From assembly GCA_028335825.1 (NCBI GenBank), contig JAIOKI010000014.1:310001-374000 (forward strand): a stretch of DNA of 64,000 nt, in the 5' to 3' direction. Numbering within the stretch: the first letter of the stretch is position 1; every line of letters begins with the position of its first letter. Source of the DNA: Nosema muscidifuracis. Taxonomy: Eukaryota; Microsporidia; Nosematidae. Shown piece after piece: positions 47,246 to 57,962 of the stretch. The notes beneath the pieces are model-generated. The model had not been told where the DNA came from, searched no databases, and was given only the letters and a program-made list of their open reading frames with translations. Both the position numbers and the translations under genes were made by a program.

Positions 47246-50176
47246 ATGTCAAGCGAAATTATTTTTTTACAAACACATATTGATTATTTTATGGACACAA
47301 CTAGTCTTAGTACACCCGAACCAGTTATAACAATATTCGGTACTACAAAAAAAGGAGAACCTTTACAAGTTCTTGTTCGGGATTTTTATCCATATTTTTA
47401 CGTACAGCCGGTTAACGGTAAAGATTTATACGAGGATCAGATAAAAAGAGCAATCGATAAATTAGATTTGAAAGGTAAACTTTTGGATATTACTACATGT
47501 ATGAAATATCCATTATACGGGTACACCGAAGAAAAAACGGTTTTTTTTAAATTAATTTTTAATACACCTACCGTATTTTATCAATTAAAATCTATTTTAG
47601 AAAATGGTATCAACATTGATGAAAAACAAATCAGATTTAAATTGTTTGAAAGTAATTTTCCATTTGTTTTAAGATTTATGGTTGATACTAATATAGTTGG
47701 AATGCAATACCTCAAATTAAAAAAGTATGATATCATGCAAGATAATCCTTTAGTATTTTCATGTAATTATCAGGATTTAGAAAGTATTCCTTTAGAAGGT
47801 GATTATATCATTTTACCTAAGTTTAAGATATTGAGTATAGATATTGAATGTATAAGTTTAGATAAAGTATCATTCCCATCTGCAATCAAAGATCCAATTA
47901 TACAAATCGGAAATACTTTGGCATATTCAGATGATCATAACAACATCACTCAGGAAATATTTTGTCTAAAAGAGACCGCAAGTATACCTGGAGCAACGGT
48001 TCATAGTTTTGATACTGAAAAAGAATTATTAGAAGCTTGGAAAGATTATTTTATGAGGAAAGATCCTGATTTAATTATTGGATACAATCTAAAAGGATTT
48101 GATATACCTTACATTTTAGATCGAGCAGAAAGGCTGGATATTTATGATTTTAATAAATTAGGACGAACTAATAAACCGGTTAAACCAAGAGATAATGTTT
48201 TTAGTTCGAGACAATTGGGATCGATTGCAACTCCGGAATTTGTTATTGAAGGAAGGATAATATTTGATCTGATGCAAATCATAAGACGTGACCACAAATT
48301 GAGAAGTTATTCGTTAAATTCAGTCAGTTTACACTTCTTACAAGAACAGAAAGAAGATGTTCCACATAGTTCGATGCACGATTTGCAAGAATGTAACAAA
48401 GATACACGTAAAAGAATTGCATCTTACTGTCTTAAAGATACTTTACTTCCTCTTAGACTTTTTAACAAACTTAATATTTTAATTAATTATACTGAATTAG
48501 CTAGAGTGACAGGTGTTCCTATCGAATATTTTTCAAGTAGAGGTGTAGGAATAAAAGTTTTGAGTTTGATATATCGAGCAGCTACTAAAAATGATTACTT
48601 AATACCTGTTCTTGATGTCATGGAAAATGAATCGACTTTTGAAGGTGGATTTGTTATGGACCCATTACGTGGATTTTATTCTAAACCTATAGCTGTTTTA
48701 GATTTCTCGTCATTATATCCGTCTATTATGATAAGTCGTAATTTATGTTATTCTACTTTGTTGACTAAAGAGCAATATGATAAATTAGGAGGTACTAAAA
48801 CACCTACAAATAATTATTTTGCAAGTGTTGAAAAAAGAGTAGGACTTCTTCCTACTGTATTAATAGATTTATTAGCATCAAGAAAAAAAACAAAAAAAGA
48901 AATGAATATGGCAGAAGATCCTACAATAAAATCTTGTTTGAATGCTAGACAATTAGCTATAAAAACTTGTGCAAATTCTATTTATGGATTTACAGGAGCT
49001 TCTACTGGTAAATTACCATGTATAGAAATTTCTCAGAGTGTAACATCTTTTGGTAGAGAAATGATAGCTTTTACTAAAAATATTATAGAATCCACCTATT
49101 CTAAAACTAAAGGTTATTCTCATGATACGAGAGTAATATATGGAGATACAGATTCTGTTATGATTAATTTTAATGAATCTGATATGAACAAAGTATTTGA
49201 AATGGCAAAAGAAATTAGTGAATACGTTACAAGTAAATTTATCAATCCAGTCTCTCTTGAGTTCGAAAAAGTTTATTATCCTTATTTATTAATTAATAAA
49301 AAAAGATACGCCGGATTAATTTATACGAATCCAGATAAGTCTAGTAAAATTGATACTAAAGGGATTGAAACAGTAAGAAGAGATAATTGTAATTTAGTTA
49401 AGGAGGTCATAGAAACATGTTTGAATAAAATATTATATGAGAAAGATGTTGAAGGAGCCAAATTATATGTAAAAAAAGTTATACAAGATTTGTATCAAGG
49501 AAGAATTGATTTAAGTTTATTAGTTATTTCTAAATCAATAACGAAAGCTGGTGACAAGTATGCCAGTAAACAAGCTCATGTAGAGTTAGCTGAAAAAATG
49601 AAGAAAAGAGGAGACGAATCAGCTGGTAATTTAGGAAATAGAATAGCTTATATAATGGTACAAAAAGGCAAGAAAGTTGCTGGTTATGATAAAGCTGAAG
49701 ATCCTGTTTTTGTATTAGAAAATAATCTACCGATAGATACCGAATATTATATAGAACAACAATTATCAAAACCTCTTCACAGATTATTTGAACCAATTGT
49801 AGAAAATGTTTCAGAATTATTGAAAGGAGAACATACACGTATAGTATCAAATGTAGTACAAGTTAAAGGACCAATGAATGCATTTTTACAGACAAAAATT
49901 ACTTGTGTAGGATGTAAAGCTCCCAATAAAATTATTTGTAAAGGATGTCAGCCTGATTTTTATAGACATCTCAATAAATTACAGACAGAAGTAGAAAATA
50001 AAAAGAAATTGTTTAATGAATGTTGGACTGAATGTCAGAGATGTCAAGGAAGTTTACAAGATGAGATATTGTGTGCTAATAGAGATTGTCCAATATTTTA
50101 TATGAGAACTAGAGTTAAGAAGGAACTTCTTCCTTTAGGTAATAAATTGAAAAAATTAAGAGAATTTGAATGGTAA
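47246..50176 (+). CDS. POL3: DNA polymerase delta catalytic subunit
   Basis: Family B replicative polymerase for lagging-strand synthesis, 976 residues (yeast 1097). The proofreading exonuclease is intact: LSIDIECIS (near 199), DLIIGYNLKGFDIPY and SYCLKDTLLP. Polymerase motifs are DFSSLYPSIM (near 486), KTCANSIYGFTGA and IYGDTDSVMI (near 631). The C-terminal tail holds CysA (CVGCKAPNKIICKGC, near 886) and CysB (CQRCQGSLQDEILC...C, near 930); CysB in this family binds a 4Fe-4S cluster and contacts the small subunit. The N-terminus is short, with no obvious NLS. The ATG follows GGACCCT, 23 bp after the PRE10 stop. Confidence 0.98.
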   Translation: MSSEIIFLQTHIDYFMDTTSLSTPEPVITIFGTTKKGEPLQVLVRDFYPYFYVQPVNGKDLYEDQIKRAIDKLDLKGKLLDITTCMKYPLYGYTEEKTVFFKLIFNTPTVFYQLKSILENGINIDEKQIRFKLFESNFPFVLRFMVDTNIVGMQYLKLKKYDIMQDNPLVFSCNYQDLESIPLEGDYIILPKFKILSIDIECISLDKVSFPSAIKDPIIQIGNTLAYSDDHNNITQEIFCLKETASIPGATVHSFDTEKELLEAWKDYFMRKDPDLIIGYNLKGFDIPYILDRAERLDIYDFNKLGRTNKPVKPRDNVFSSRQLGSIATPEFVIEGRIIFDLMQIIRRDHKLRSYSLNSVSLHFLQEQKEDVPHSSMHDLQECNKDTRKRIASYCLKDTLLPLRLFNKLNILINYTELARVTGVPIEYFSSRGVGIKVLSLIYRAATKNDYLIPVLDVMENESTFEGGFVMDPLRGFYSKPIAVLDFSSLYPSIMISRNLCYSTLLTKEQYDKLGGTKTPTNNYFASVEKRVGLLPTVLIDLLASRKKTKKEMNMAEDPTIKSCLNARQLAIKTCANSIYGFTGASTGKLPCIEISQSVTSFGREMIAFTKNIIESTYSKTKGYSHDTRVIYGDTDSVMINFNESDMNKVFEMAKEISEYVTSKFINPVSLEFEKVYYPYLLINKKRYAGLIYTNPDKSSKIDTKGIETVRRDNCNLVKEVIETCLNKILYEKDVEGAKLYVKKVIQDLYQGRIDLSLLVISKSITKAGDKYASKQAHVELAEKMKKRGDESAGNLGNRIAYIMVQKGKKVAGYDKAEDPVFVLENNLPIDTEYYIEQQLSKPLHRLFEPIVENVSELLKGEHTRIVSNVVQVKGPMNAFLQTKITCVGCKAPNKIICKGCQPDFYRHLNKLQTEVENKKKLFNECWTECQRCQGSLQDEILCANRDCPIFYMRTRVKKELLPLGNKLKKLREFEW

Positions 50177-50607
50177 ATAAAATTATTGAGTGTTTTATTT
50201 TACGTCATTATTTTATAAATTATTAAGTGTTTTATTTAACATCATTATATTATTTTATTATATTTTATAAATTAAGTGTTTTATTTTACATCATTATATT
50301 ATTGTATTTAACATCATCATATTATTTTATTTAACATCATTATATCATTTTATTTAACATCATTATATTATTTTATTATATTTTATAAATTAAGTGTTTT
50401 ATTTTACATCATTATATTATTGTATTTAACATCATCATATTATTTTATTTAACATCATTATATCATTTTATTTAACATCATTATATTATTTTATAATATA
50501 ATAATTACTTAATAATTTCTTTTTCTTCATTTGATATTCTCAGAAAAAAATGAAAAAATAAATTTGATTGTTTAATTTTGTTTAAATAAAAAAAATTTAA
50601 GTATTTC
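50177..50607. repeat. Tandem 118-bp repeats plus ~20-bp subrepeats
   Basis: Two nearly identical copies of a 118-bp unit occupy about 50236-50493. Each unit is itself made of 20-23-bp subrepeats (TATTTAACATCATTATATTA and variants). The array separates POL3 from an unknown gene. Confidence 0.85.
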
Positions 50608-51393
50608 ATGCTTCAAGAATTATACGAAAAATTCAAGAAATTAGATAAATTATATAAAGAAAGAGATAAAATACAAATAGAAGAAATTTATGTACAGAAT
50701 CATAAAGAACTAAAATTAATAATAGAAAATACCTTACAATTAAGATTATTTATTGAAAAAAACAGAATATCACCAAAAGATATAAAAATGGTACAAAATC
50801 ATGTCAATAAAAAAATTTATACAGTCACAGATATTTTAGAAATGAGAATGTTAGTAGAAATTTTACATATATTGAATATTGAAAATTCATTTATAGAAGA
50901 TTTGGTAAATAAAATTATCAATAGAACTTATTTGGAGATTGGAGATCAATCTATTTCCAAACGTATTTCAATTCTAGAAGATTTCAAATTACTTGATCAA
51001 GGATCTTCTATAAAAGAATATTTAGATAGTTTAATAAACTGTGAAATATCTAAATTTCGTAGTACTATTAATATGGATCCTGTAAAATTAGATAAATGGT
51101 TAAATGATCTAACTGATTTATACATTATTATGACTAAACTTGAAAAGAATATTTTACAAATCAAAGATGATTATTACAAACATGAAAAGATTTATTTGAG
51201 CCTTTGTTTAAAAATTATTTCTAAAGGAGATCAAAAAATTATTGTGGAGGATCTTATTTTTTTAATACATAAAATACAAAAAAGATCAAACTTCTATGAA
51301 ATGAATTTGAATTCTGAAATTAAAGAAACAATTTTCAAGTTTGGGTTTGTGCTTACATTATGTGATCGAAAATTATTAAACAATTTATTGTAA
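50608..51393 (+). CDS. Unknown all-helical protein
   Basis: Protein of 261 residues, MLQELYEKFKKLDKLYKERD onward. The first 75 residues are a charged helix pair with coiled-coil character. The rest is Leu/Ile-rich helical sequence with KWLNDLTDLYIIMTKLEKNI in the middle. There is no membrane span, signal peptide or catalytic motif. No CCC block precedes the ATG. The long open frame with normal composition supports a real gene. Helical vesicle-tethering or kinetochore subunits look like this, but I cannot place it. Confidence 0.7.
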   Translation: MLQELYEKFKKLDKLYKERDKIQIEEIYVQNHKELKLIIENTLQLRLFIEKNRISPKDIKMVQNHVNKKIYTVTDILEMRMLVEILHILNIENSFIEDLVNKIINRTYLEIGDQSISKRISILEDFKLLDQGSSIKEYLDSLINCEISKFRSTINMDPVKLDKWLNDLTDLYIIMTKLEKNILQIKDDYYKHEKIYLSLCLKIISKGDQKIIVEDLIFLIHKIQKRSNFYEMNLNSEIKETIFKFGFVLTLCDRKLLNNLL

Positions 51394-52193
51394 CCATAAA
51401 ATACATCAAATAAATTTTAGTCAATGGTTTAATGTATAAGACTATGGTTTTAATATATTATTTCATAAGAATATATTGTTTATAATTATTTCATATGACT
51501 ATGGTTTTAAATACATCAAATGAATTTTAGTCAATGGTTTAATGTATAAGACTATGGTTTTAAATATATTAAATAAATTTTAGTTAATGGTTTAATGTAT
51601 AAGACTATTTTTTTGATTCATTATTTCATAAGACTATGGTTTTAAATACATCAAATAAATTTTAGTCAATGGTTTAATGTAAAGGGTTGATTTTTTAATA
51701 TATTATTTAATAAGAATATATTGTTTATAATTATTTCATATGACTATGGTTTTAAATACATCAAATAAATTTTAGTCAATGGTTTAATGTAAAGGGTTGA
51801 TTTTTTAATATATTATTTAATAAGACTAACTTTTAAATATATTAAATTATGATTTTGAATATATTAAATGAATTTTAGACAATGGCTTAATGTTATGTTA
51901 AGTATTTTATAAAGATAAAACTTTTTATCCAAGTTTAAAAGAATTTATACTACTTTAATTATCAAACGAAAAAATCAGAAAAAAAATTGTTTAGTAAAAT
52001 TTTCGAGACAAAAATGTAGAAAAACATTTTCTTTTTAAAATATGTTATAAAAAATCAATCACCAATAAAAGTTTTCATTTTTTTATTTTAATGCATTTCC
52101 CTCCTTTTTTCTGTCATTTGTATTGATTTTTTGTCGTTTATCCCGCCTTTTTCAATAAAAAAATATAAATTCAAATTTGACGAAACCCCTTCA
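51394..52193. repeat. Spacer with ~110-bp repeats and the H4 promoter
   Basis: From 51400 to about 51860 the unit AATTTTAGTCAATGGTTTAATGT, followed by one of two different tails, recurs six times; two full units at 51681 and 51791 are 110 bp apart and almost identical. The last 250 bp are the H4 promoter, holding the TTTCCCTCCT element at 52096-52105 and the CCCC start signal. Confidence 0.75.
52096..52105 (+). promoter_or_regulatory. Putative histone promoter element TTTCCCTCCT (H4)
   Basis: Ten bases, TTTCCCTCCT, 89 bp before the H4 start. The core TTCCCTCC also occurs three times within 77 bp of the H3 start, on both strands, 6 kb away. I noticed it nowhere else in the window. Confidence 0.55.
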
Positions 52194-52493
52194 ATGTCAG
52201 GAAGAGGAAAAGGTTCTAAGAGTGCTAAAGGTATAGCCAAGAAACATAGAAAAACAACTTCTAATGAGGAAAGTATAAGTAAACCAGCTATTAGAAGATT
52301 AGCAAGAAGAGCTGGTGTAAGTCGTGTAGGATCAGGATGTTTTAATGAGATTAGGGTTGCTGCCAAGAGTTACATGACAGGAATTATTTCTTATTCATTT
52401 GTTTATGCCAATCATGCTAAGAGAAAAACAATTACTTGCTCAGATGTTTTATATTCATTGAAGAAGATGGGAGTCAAGTACATGGGATATTAA
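52194..52493 (+). CDS. H4: Histone H4
   Basis: Core histone of 99 residues. The ATG at 52194 follows ACCCCTTCA; a longer frame from upstream is not used. The tail MSGRGKGSKSAKGIAKKHRK keeps K5 and K8 and has one residue fewer than usual, so the equivalents of K12, K16 and K20 shift by one. The fold begins ISKPAIRRLARRAGVSRVGS and keeps HAKRKTITCSDVLYSLKKMG. The region between, SGCFNEIRVAAKSYMTGIIS, is strongly diverged from canonical [20 protein letters not shown]. The gene is single, unlinked to H3, and shares the TTTCCCTCC element with it. Confidence 0.97.
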   Translation: MSGRGKGSKSAKGIAKKHRKTTSNEESISKPAIRRLARRAGVSRVGSGCFNEIRVAAKSYMTGIISYSFVYANHAKRKTITCSDVLYSLKKMGVKYMGY

Positions 52494-52746
52494 ACATACT
52501 CTGTTATTAAATATACTTAGTAAAAGAATTATAATTAATTTTTATAAAATATACATTTATTTTTAATTTAATGTTTACAATAAACTTAAATTTCACACAC
52601 ATTTATTAAAATAATAACTTTTTTATTAAAATATATTAAGTAAACAATTTTATTAATTTAATATTTACAATAAACTTAAATTTCAACATATCTCACATTT
52701 ATTAAAATATATTAAGTAAACAATTTTTATTTTTTTTTTATCCCTT
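52494..52746. repeat. Direct repeats downstream of H4
   Basis: TTAATATTTACAATAAACTT with AAATTTCAACA and ATTTATTAAAATATATTAAG recurs in two to three copies between 52560 and 52730. No gene was seen. Confidence 0.5.
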
Positions 52747-53010
52747 ATGGGTGACTGGACTAATTTTAATGACCAATCTTCTAAATCCCAAGTTAATGAA
52801 TGGACTGTTGATGAGCAATCAGATTTATACAAAAATATTGATTATAAAAATGAGTGGTTAGATGATGATATTAAAAAAACTGATGTACATGAAGAAATTA
52901 TAGAAAATGAGGATAATGAGTTATTCGATAAATTAAAATTAAAGTTTGATACTTTCTTTGATGGACCTAAATTATTCCATAAAGAACAAACAAGAAGAAG
53001 AAAAAATTAA
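52747..53010 (+). CDS. Small acidic protein of unknown function
   Basis: Protein of 87 residues, starting MGDWTNFNDQSSKSQVNEWT after TATCCCTT, a good start signal. It is acidic through residue 60, then basic, ending QTRRRKN. There are two Trp in a W..F/W repeat-like spacing at the start. It is probably disordered, with the LFDKLKLKFDTFFDGPK helix as its only likely ordered part. Not recognised. Confidence 0.62.
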   Translation: MGDWTNFNDQSSKSQVNEWTVDEQSDLYKNIDYKNEWLDDDIKKTDVHEEIIENEDNELFDKLKLKFDTFFDGPKLFHKEQTRRRKN

Positions 53011-53204
53011 TAAATTATTTTAAATTTTTTAAATGTTATTTTTCAATTGCTATAAAAGTTATTTTACAAATGTTGTAAAATTTCTATAAAAATTATTTAT
53101 CAATCTCCATAAAATAGAAATAATTTTTCAATTCACATAAAATTTCTATAAAAATTATTTTCAATTCACATAAAAATAGAAATCATTTTTTATCCCATAA
53201 AAAA

Positions 53205-56200
53205 ATGGAAAATTATTATCTTCTCTCATACGATAAAAAAAAATTAGAATTACCTATTCTTTTATATAATAATGGATATATACTTTCAAAAGATAATGAT
53301 CAGATAATTATAATCAATATTTTTGATACAAGTAACAAATATCAACTTAAAGAAGAATTTTCAGTTATCACTCATTTTTATAATTATGAATATGAATTTT
53401 TAATTATAGAAGATAATTCTAAAGCTTATATTTATAACAAATATAATTTTACACAAACAGTTCTTGGAATATTTACAGATAAAATATTGTATGTAACTAA
53501 AAATATGAAATATACTTTAATAATTACTGAGAAGTCAATGATATTATTTAATAATACTTATTTTGATTTAATATCTGAAATAGAAATAGATGGAACTAAA
53601 ATAAAAAAAGTAGAATTTTCTACTGATGATATATTTATTTTATTAGAAGATAAAAAGATTCAATTTTATAATACTAATTTAAAAAAAATTAGTGATCTTA
53701 ATATTATTGCTTATTCTTCAACTTATATAGAAAAATATAATTATTGGTCTATTTTAATAAAAGATAAAATTCTTTTTATAGAAGATAATGGATGTATTTA
53801 TAATGAAGTTTCATTTGATTGGATAAATGAATTTAATAATAGAAATGATATAAAAATATATTTAGTAAAAGAAAATATAATTATTTTGTCTTACAAATCA
53901 TATATTTTTATATTAAAACTTGTTGATGGTAAATGGCAGACTAAAAATAAATCAAAAATTTTTGGAGATTTTTTATCTTATGAAGATGGTAAAATAATTT
54001 CTAAAGATAAAGATTCTAATATTTATTTTTATTTTATAAATAGTGAATATTCAAGAATTAATAATTTATTTTTAGTATCTGATAACAAAGAATTATTAAT
54101 ATATAATTTTAATAATAAGAAATCTTCTATACATGATTTTAAGATAGAATTTAAAGATATTATAAGAAGAATAATTATAGAACAAAAAATTATTAAGATT
54201 TTTTTTAATGATTTAATAATTGAATTTGATCTTAATTTTAAATTTATAAATAAATTTAAAAATGATAAACAAACAAATTCTGAAGATTTATTAAATATTC
54301 ATTGCATAAATGAATATTTAATAAAAATATATAAAGATGGAAGAATTAATTATAAAAATGAAATAATCAAATTTAAGCCTTTAACTGAAGAATATCAAAT
54401 AGAAATATTTGAAGATAAATTATATATCTTCTATAAGAATAATTTATATGAGTATAATAAAAAAGAAGGATTTAATTTAATATATGAAAATATTATATCT
54501 TTTCATATATTAAAATCTTATATTTTATTTACTAAAGATGATAAATTATGGATAAATGATCAATTTATAATTACAGATAATAATTTTAAGATTCTTGGTA
54601 CAACTAATTTAGAAATTTATGGTCAAAGTAGATTTAATTCAATAGATACGTATTATAATAAAGAATATATAAAAAATCAAATTAAATTATATTTTGATAA
54701 TGAAGAATATGATAAAAGTATAGAAATGATGATAAAACATAATATAAAAATTAATATAGAAAATATTAATGTTAATAAGATGAATAAATTAAATAATAAA
54801 TATGTAATATTTATTATAGATGAGATTATTAAAGATTATAAGATTGTATTAAATATAGAAAATAAATATTTATTAAGAAGTATGAAAATAAAAGATAATG
54901 AAATTATTTTTGAAGATGATTTTATAGATTTTAAAAATAATGAATTTATTTTAGAAGATGAAAATATCAATGGAAAAAATAATGAATTTATTAATGGAAA
55001 TATTAATGATAATGAAAATATCAATGAAAAAAATAATGGATTTACAAATGGAAATATTCTTAATATTAATGATAATGAAAAAATATTTGATAATGAAAAT
55101 ATAGATAAAAAAATTAAAGATTTTATAAATAATAAGATACTGAAAAAAAGATCATTAATTACAGAATTTATTAATCAATTAATAAGATATTTTAAAAATA
55201 ATTTTATTATTATGAATTACATATTTATAAAATGTAAAAGGACAGATTTAGCTATTTTATTTAGTAGAAATTCTTTACCTGAATGTATAAAATATATCAA
55301 GAATTATGTAACTAAAGAAGAAATTAAAAGAAGTGCAGTACTTTGTTATAAAAATATAAAAGATTATTTATTAATAGAAGAAATATGTAGATTATTAAAT
55401 GAAGATATTCACATTCTAAAAGATTTAGAAAATAATTATGATAAAATATTAGAAATGTATAAATTATTTGATGATTTAATTTATTATTTAATTAAGAATA
55501 ATTTATATGAAAAATTAATAAGAATAATAGAAAAATATAAATTATATGACTCACTTTTTATTTATATAATTATACTTAAAGATAATAATTTAGTAAATTT
55601 ATATACAAAGGGAGTATCAATAGATAAGAAAATTTTTATATATAAATATTTAGAAGATTATAAAAAATTATGTGAAGTTTATTTGTTAAATGACATGTAT
55701 ATTAATTTTTATGATATGAAAGATAAGAAATATAATAATATTAATTATATTGAAAAAGAGAATGATCTTATTAATGGATTATTAAGTAGAAAGAAATATA
55801 AAGAATTAGGAATAATTTATGAAGAATATCTTCAAGATAATTTATTAAGTATGAAATATTTTATACAGAGTGGTAGCATACCAGATATATACAGATTATT
55901 TAATAAAATAAATGATAAGATGAATGATAAGATAAAAGTTAATAAGATAAATGATAGGTTAATTGATGATAATGATAAGATGAATGATAATAAAATAAAT
56001 GAAAAGTTTATTAATGATAATGATAGGTCAATTAATAATAATGATAAGAATAATAGTTTAATCAATAATAATCTACTAAATCTTATTTTAATTCAATTTG
56101 ATAATATAGAAAAGATTAATAAGAAATTAAATAAATATATTAGAAGATTACATAACATAAAACATGATCTCATGGATGATAATTTTAGTGTAACAAGTGT

Positions 56201-56462
56201 ATGTCTTACTAATAGAGGAATACCAGGAAATCTTTATGAATATGAATTTTATTTAGAAAAATTAAATGAACTACTCAATAAAATATTAATATGGAATAGA
56301 GAAAGTAAAATGTTAATTGAAATGACTGATAGTAAAGAATTATTAGAACTTATGAAGGATACAAGGAAGAATTTAGAGAATATTTCTGATTTATATAATG
56401 TAGGATATGAGAGAAGTAAAGAGAAAATTGAATGTATTGATATTTCTGAAATATTTAATTAA
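53205..56462 (+). CDS. ELP1: Elongator complex protein 1
   Basis: Scaffold of the Elongator complex, which adds cm5 side chains to wobble uridines of tRNA; 1085 residues. Residues 1 to about 480 are beta-strand rich and fit the double WD40 propeller. A TPR-like helical solenoid follows, with KCKRTDLAILFSRN matching the IKI3 'C.TKDLGLALLVAQ' region. The C-terminus aligns best: GIPGNLYEYEFYLEKLNELL corresponds to yeast KKGTIYEEEYLVQSVGRLIE, then a final helix pair. Two Asn/Asp/Ile-rich insertions interrupt the solenoid (about 585-640 and 900-955). The basic tRNA-binding stretch just before the C-terminal motif is much reduced. Start follows TATCCCATAAAAAA. COPI or Vps propeller-solenoid proteins are less likely. 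Confidence 0.75.
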   Translation: MENYYLLSYDKKKLELPILLYNNGYILSKDNDQIIIINIFDTSNKYQLKEEFSVITHFYNYEYEFLIIEDNSKAYIYNKYNFTQTVLGIFTDKILYVTKNMKYTLIITEKSMILFNNTYFDLISEIEIDGTKIKKVEFSTDDIFILLEDKKIQFYNTNLKKISDLNIIAYSSTYIEKYNYWSILIKDKILFIEDNGCIYNEVSFDWINEFNNRNDIKIYLVKENIIILSYKSYIFILKLVDGKWQTKNKSKIFGDFLSYEDGKIISKDKDSNIYFYFINSEYSRINNLFLVSDNKELLIYNFNNKKSSIHDFKIEFKDIIRRIIIEQKIIKIFFNDLIIEFDLNFKFINKFKNDKQTNSEDLLNIHCINEYLIKIYKDGRINYKNEIIKFKPLTEEYQIEIFEDKLYIFYKNNLYEYNKKEGFNLIYENIISFHILKSYILFTKDDKLWINDQFIITDNNFKILGTTNLEIYGQSRFNSIDTYYNKEYIKNQIKLYFDNEEYDKSIEMMIKHNIKINIENINVNKMNKLNNKYVIFIIDEIIKDYKIVLNIENKYLLRSMKIKDNEIIFEDDFIDFKNNEFILEDENINGKNNEFINGNINDNENINEKNNGFTNGNILNINDNEKIFDNENIDKKIKDFINNKILKKRSLITEFINQLIRYFKNNFIIMNYIFIKCKRTDLAILFSRNSLPECIKYIKNYVTKEEIKRSAVLCYKNIKDYLLIEEICRLLNEDIHILKDLENNYDKILEMYKLFDDLIYYLIKNNLYEKLIRIIEKYKLYDSLFIYIIILKDNNLVNLYTKGVSIDKKIFIYKYLEDYKKLCEVYLLNDMYINFYDMKDKKYNNINYIEKENDLINGLLSRKKYKELGIIYEEYLQDNLLSMKYFIQSGSIPDIYRLFNKINDKMNDKIKVNKINDRLIDDNDKMNDNKINEKFINDNDRSINNNDKNNSLINNNLLNLILIQFDNIEKINKKLNKYIRRLHNIKHDLMDDNFSVTSVCLTNRGIPGNLYEYEFYLEKLNELLNKILIWNRESKMLIEMTDSKELLELMKDTRKNLENISDLYNVGYERSKEKIECIDISEIFN

Positions 56463-56633
56463 AAATATAAAATAATATTTCCATTATAAAATATATCATA
56501 TTATTTTCATTATAAAATATATAATAATTTTTTATCTACAATATTTTCATTATAAAATATATCATAATATCTCTATCTACAATATTTTATTTACAAAATA
56601 TTATCATTATAAAATATATTATATTATTTCTAT

Positions 56634-57116
56634 CTATAATTTTCTATCTACAATATCATTAGATCCTCTATCAAATCTAAAATCAAATACAACTTCCCTT
56701 CTTTCAAGTAAATCTTTAAGATATTCAATTTTTGTCTCATACTTGAAATTAGTAAGATCATCCCAATAGAACATTTTAAAAGTTAAATTTTCTAATAAAA
56801 AAGATTTAGGAATTTTTACTTGAAAAAATAAAAGATCGTTATCTTTAATAAAATCCAAAAGATAAGATTTCTTTTCTTTATAAAAGAATGCAGAGTTCTT
56901 ATGTAGATTAAAAGGATCTTTTATTCTCATACATACTGAATAAATTGAACATTTCTCGTTATGTTTATCAAGATTAATGTCTTCAATTTTACTGAATATT
57001 AAAGATTCTTTCCTACCTTTCAAACATATAAGAATGTATGTTTTATCGGTGTAAGGTTTGTCATATTCTAAGAAAAGAGTTGTAGTATATAATTGAAGAA
57101 TGTTTATAATAAACAT
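56634..57116 (-). CDS. Unknown protein of 160 residues
   Basis: Begins MFIINILQLYTTTLFLEYDK, with a hydrophobic first 15 residues that could be a weak signal anchor or simply a buried strand. The rest mixes strands and helices (TYILICLKGRKESLIFSKIE; LLFFQVKIPKSFLLENLTFK) and ends acidic-basic. Only a weak CC block (TTATCCTTAA) precedes the ATG. Codon use resembles real genes rather than spacer. No family was recognised. Confidence 0.6.
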   Translation of the reverse strand: MFIINILQLYTTTLFLEYDKPYTDKTYILICLKGRKESLIFSKIEDINLDKHNEKCSIYSVCMRIKDPFNLHKNSAFFYKEKKSYLLDFIKDNDLLFFQVKIPKSFLLENLTFKMFYWDDLTNFKYETKIEYLKDLLERREVVFDFRFDRGSNDIVDRKL

Positions 57117-57962
57117 TTAAGGATAAATAATTATTCTTTATATAGATATTTTAATTAAAAATAAACACTTATAAATATTTTAATTTAAATATCTTTTATA
57201 GATATGTTAATTAAAACATATATTTTTTATAAATAATTTTAAGTAAAAAGTTACCTTAATAGATATTTTAATTTAAATGAGCTCTATATAGATATTTTAA
57301 TTAAAACTTACCTCAATAGATATGTTAATTATAACAAATTTTAATAAATATTTTAATTAAAAACAAATACTTATATATTTTATCGATATTTTAATAAAAA
57401 ACAAACACTTATATATTTTATAAATATTTTAATTTAAATTAACTTTAAATAGATATGTTAATCAAAACTTACCTTAATAGATAGAATAATTAAAAAATAT
57501 ATCTTTTGTAAATATTTTAATTTAAAAAAACTTTAAATAGATATAATAATTAAAACTTACCTTAATAGATAGAATAATTAAAAAATATATCTTTTGTAAA
57601 TATTTTAATTTAAATTAACTTTACATAGATATTTTAATTAAAACTTACCTTAATAGATAGAATAATTAAAAAATATATCTTTGGTAAATATTTTAATTAA
57701 AAACAAACAAATCTTTCATTAATTAAAAATAAGGTTATATTTTAAACAATATTTATTTGTTAAAAAGAATATTAATACTCAAAAATAATACCTATAAAGA
57801 TTTTATTTTTCCAATAAATATTTTTTATTTTTTTTATACTCAAATAAAATACCACATAAAGATTTTCTAATCTTATAATGGAATCATATTTTTACAATTA
57901 AATATTAACTTTCTTATATAAATAAATTTTATTAAAATTTAACATTTCAACACTTTAATTAA
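57117..57962. repeat. Array of 88-bp imperfect repeats
   Basis: A unit with landmarks CTTACCTTAATAGATAGAAT and AAATATTTTAATTTAAATTA occurs at 57471, 57559 and 57647 with exact 88-bp spacing. More diverged copies extend left to about 57130. The remaining 230 bp to H3 are plain AT-rich sequence. Confidence 0.8.

Noticed and set aside
49530-49850. 106-codon antisense frame inside POL3
   Set aside because: It overlaps a highly conserved polymerase region, has shadow-like Leu/Phe/Ile composition and no start signal.
57130-57720. CRISPR-like array
   Set aside because: Units are 88-bp imperfect minisatellites without short constant repeats separated by unique spacers, and the genome is eukaryotic.
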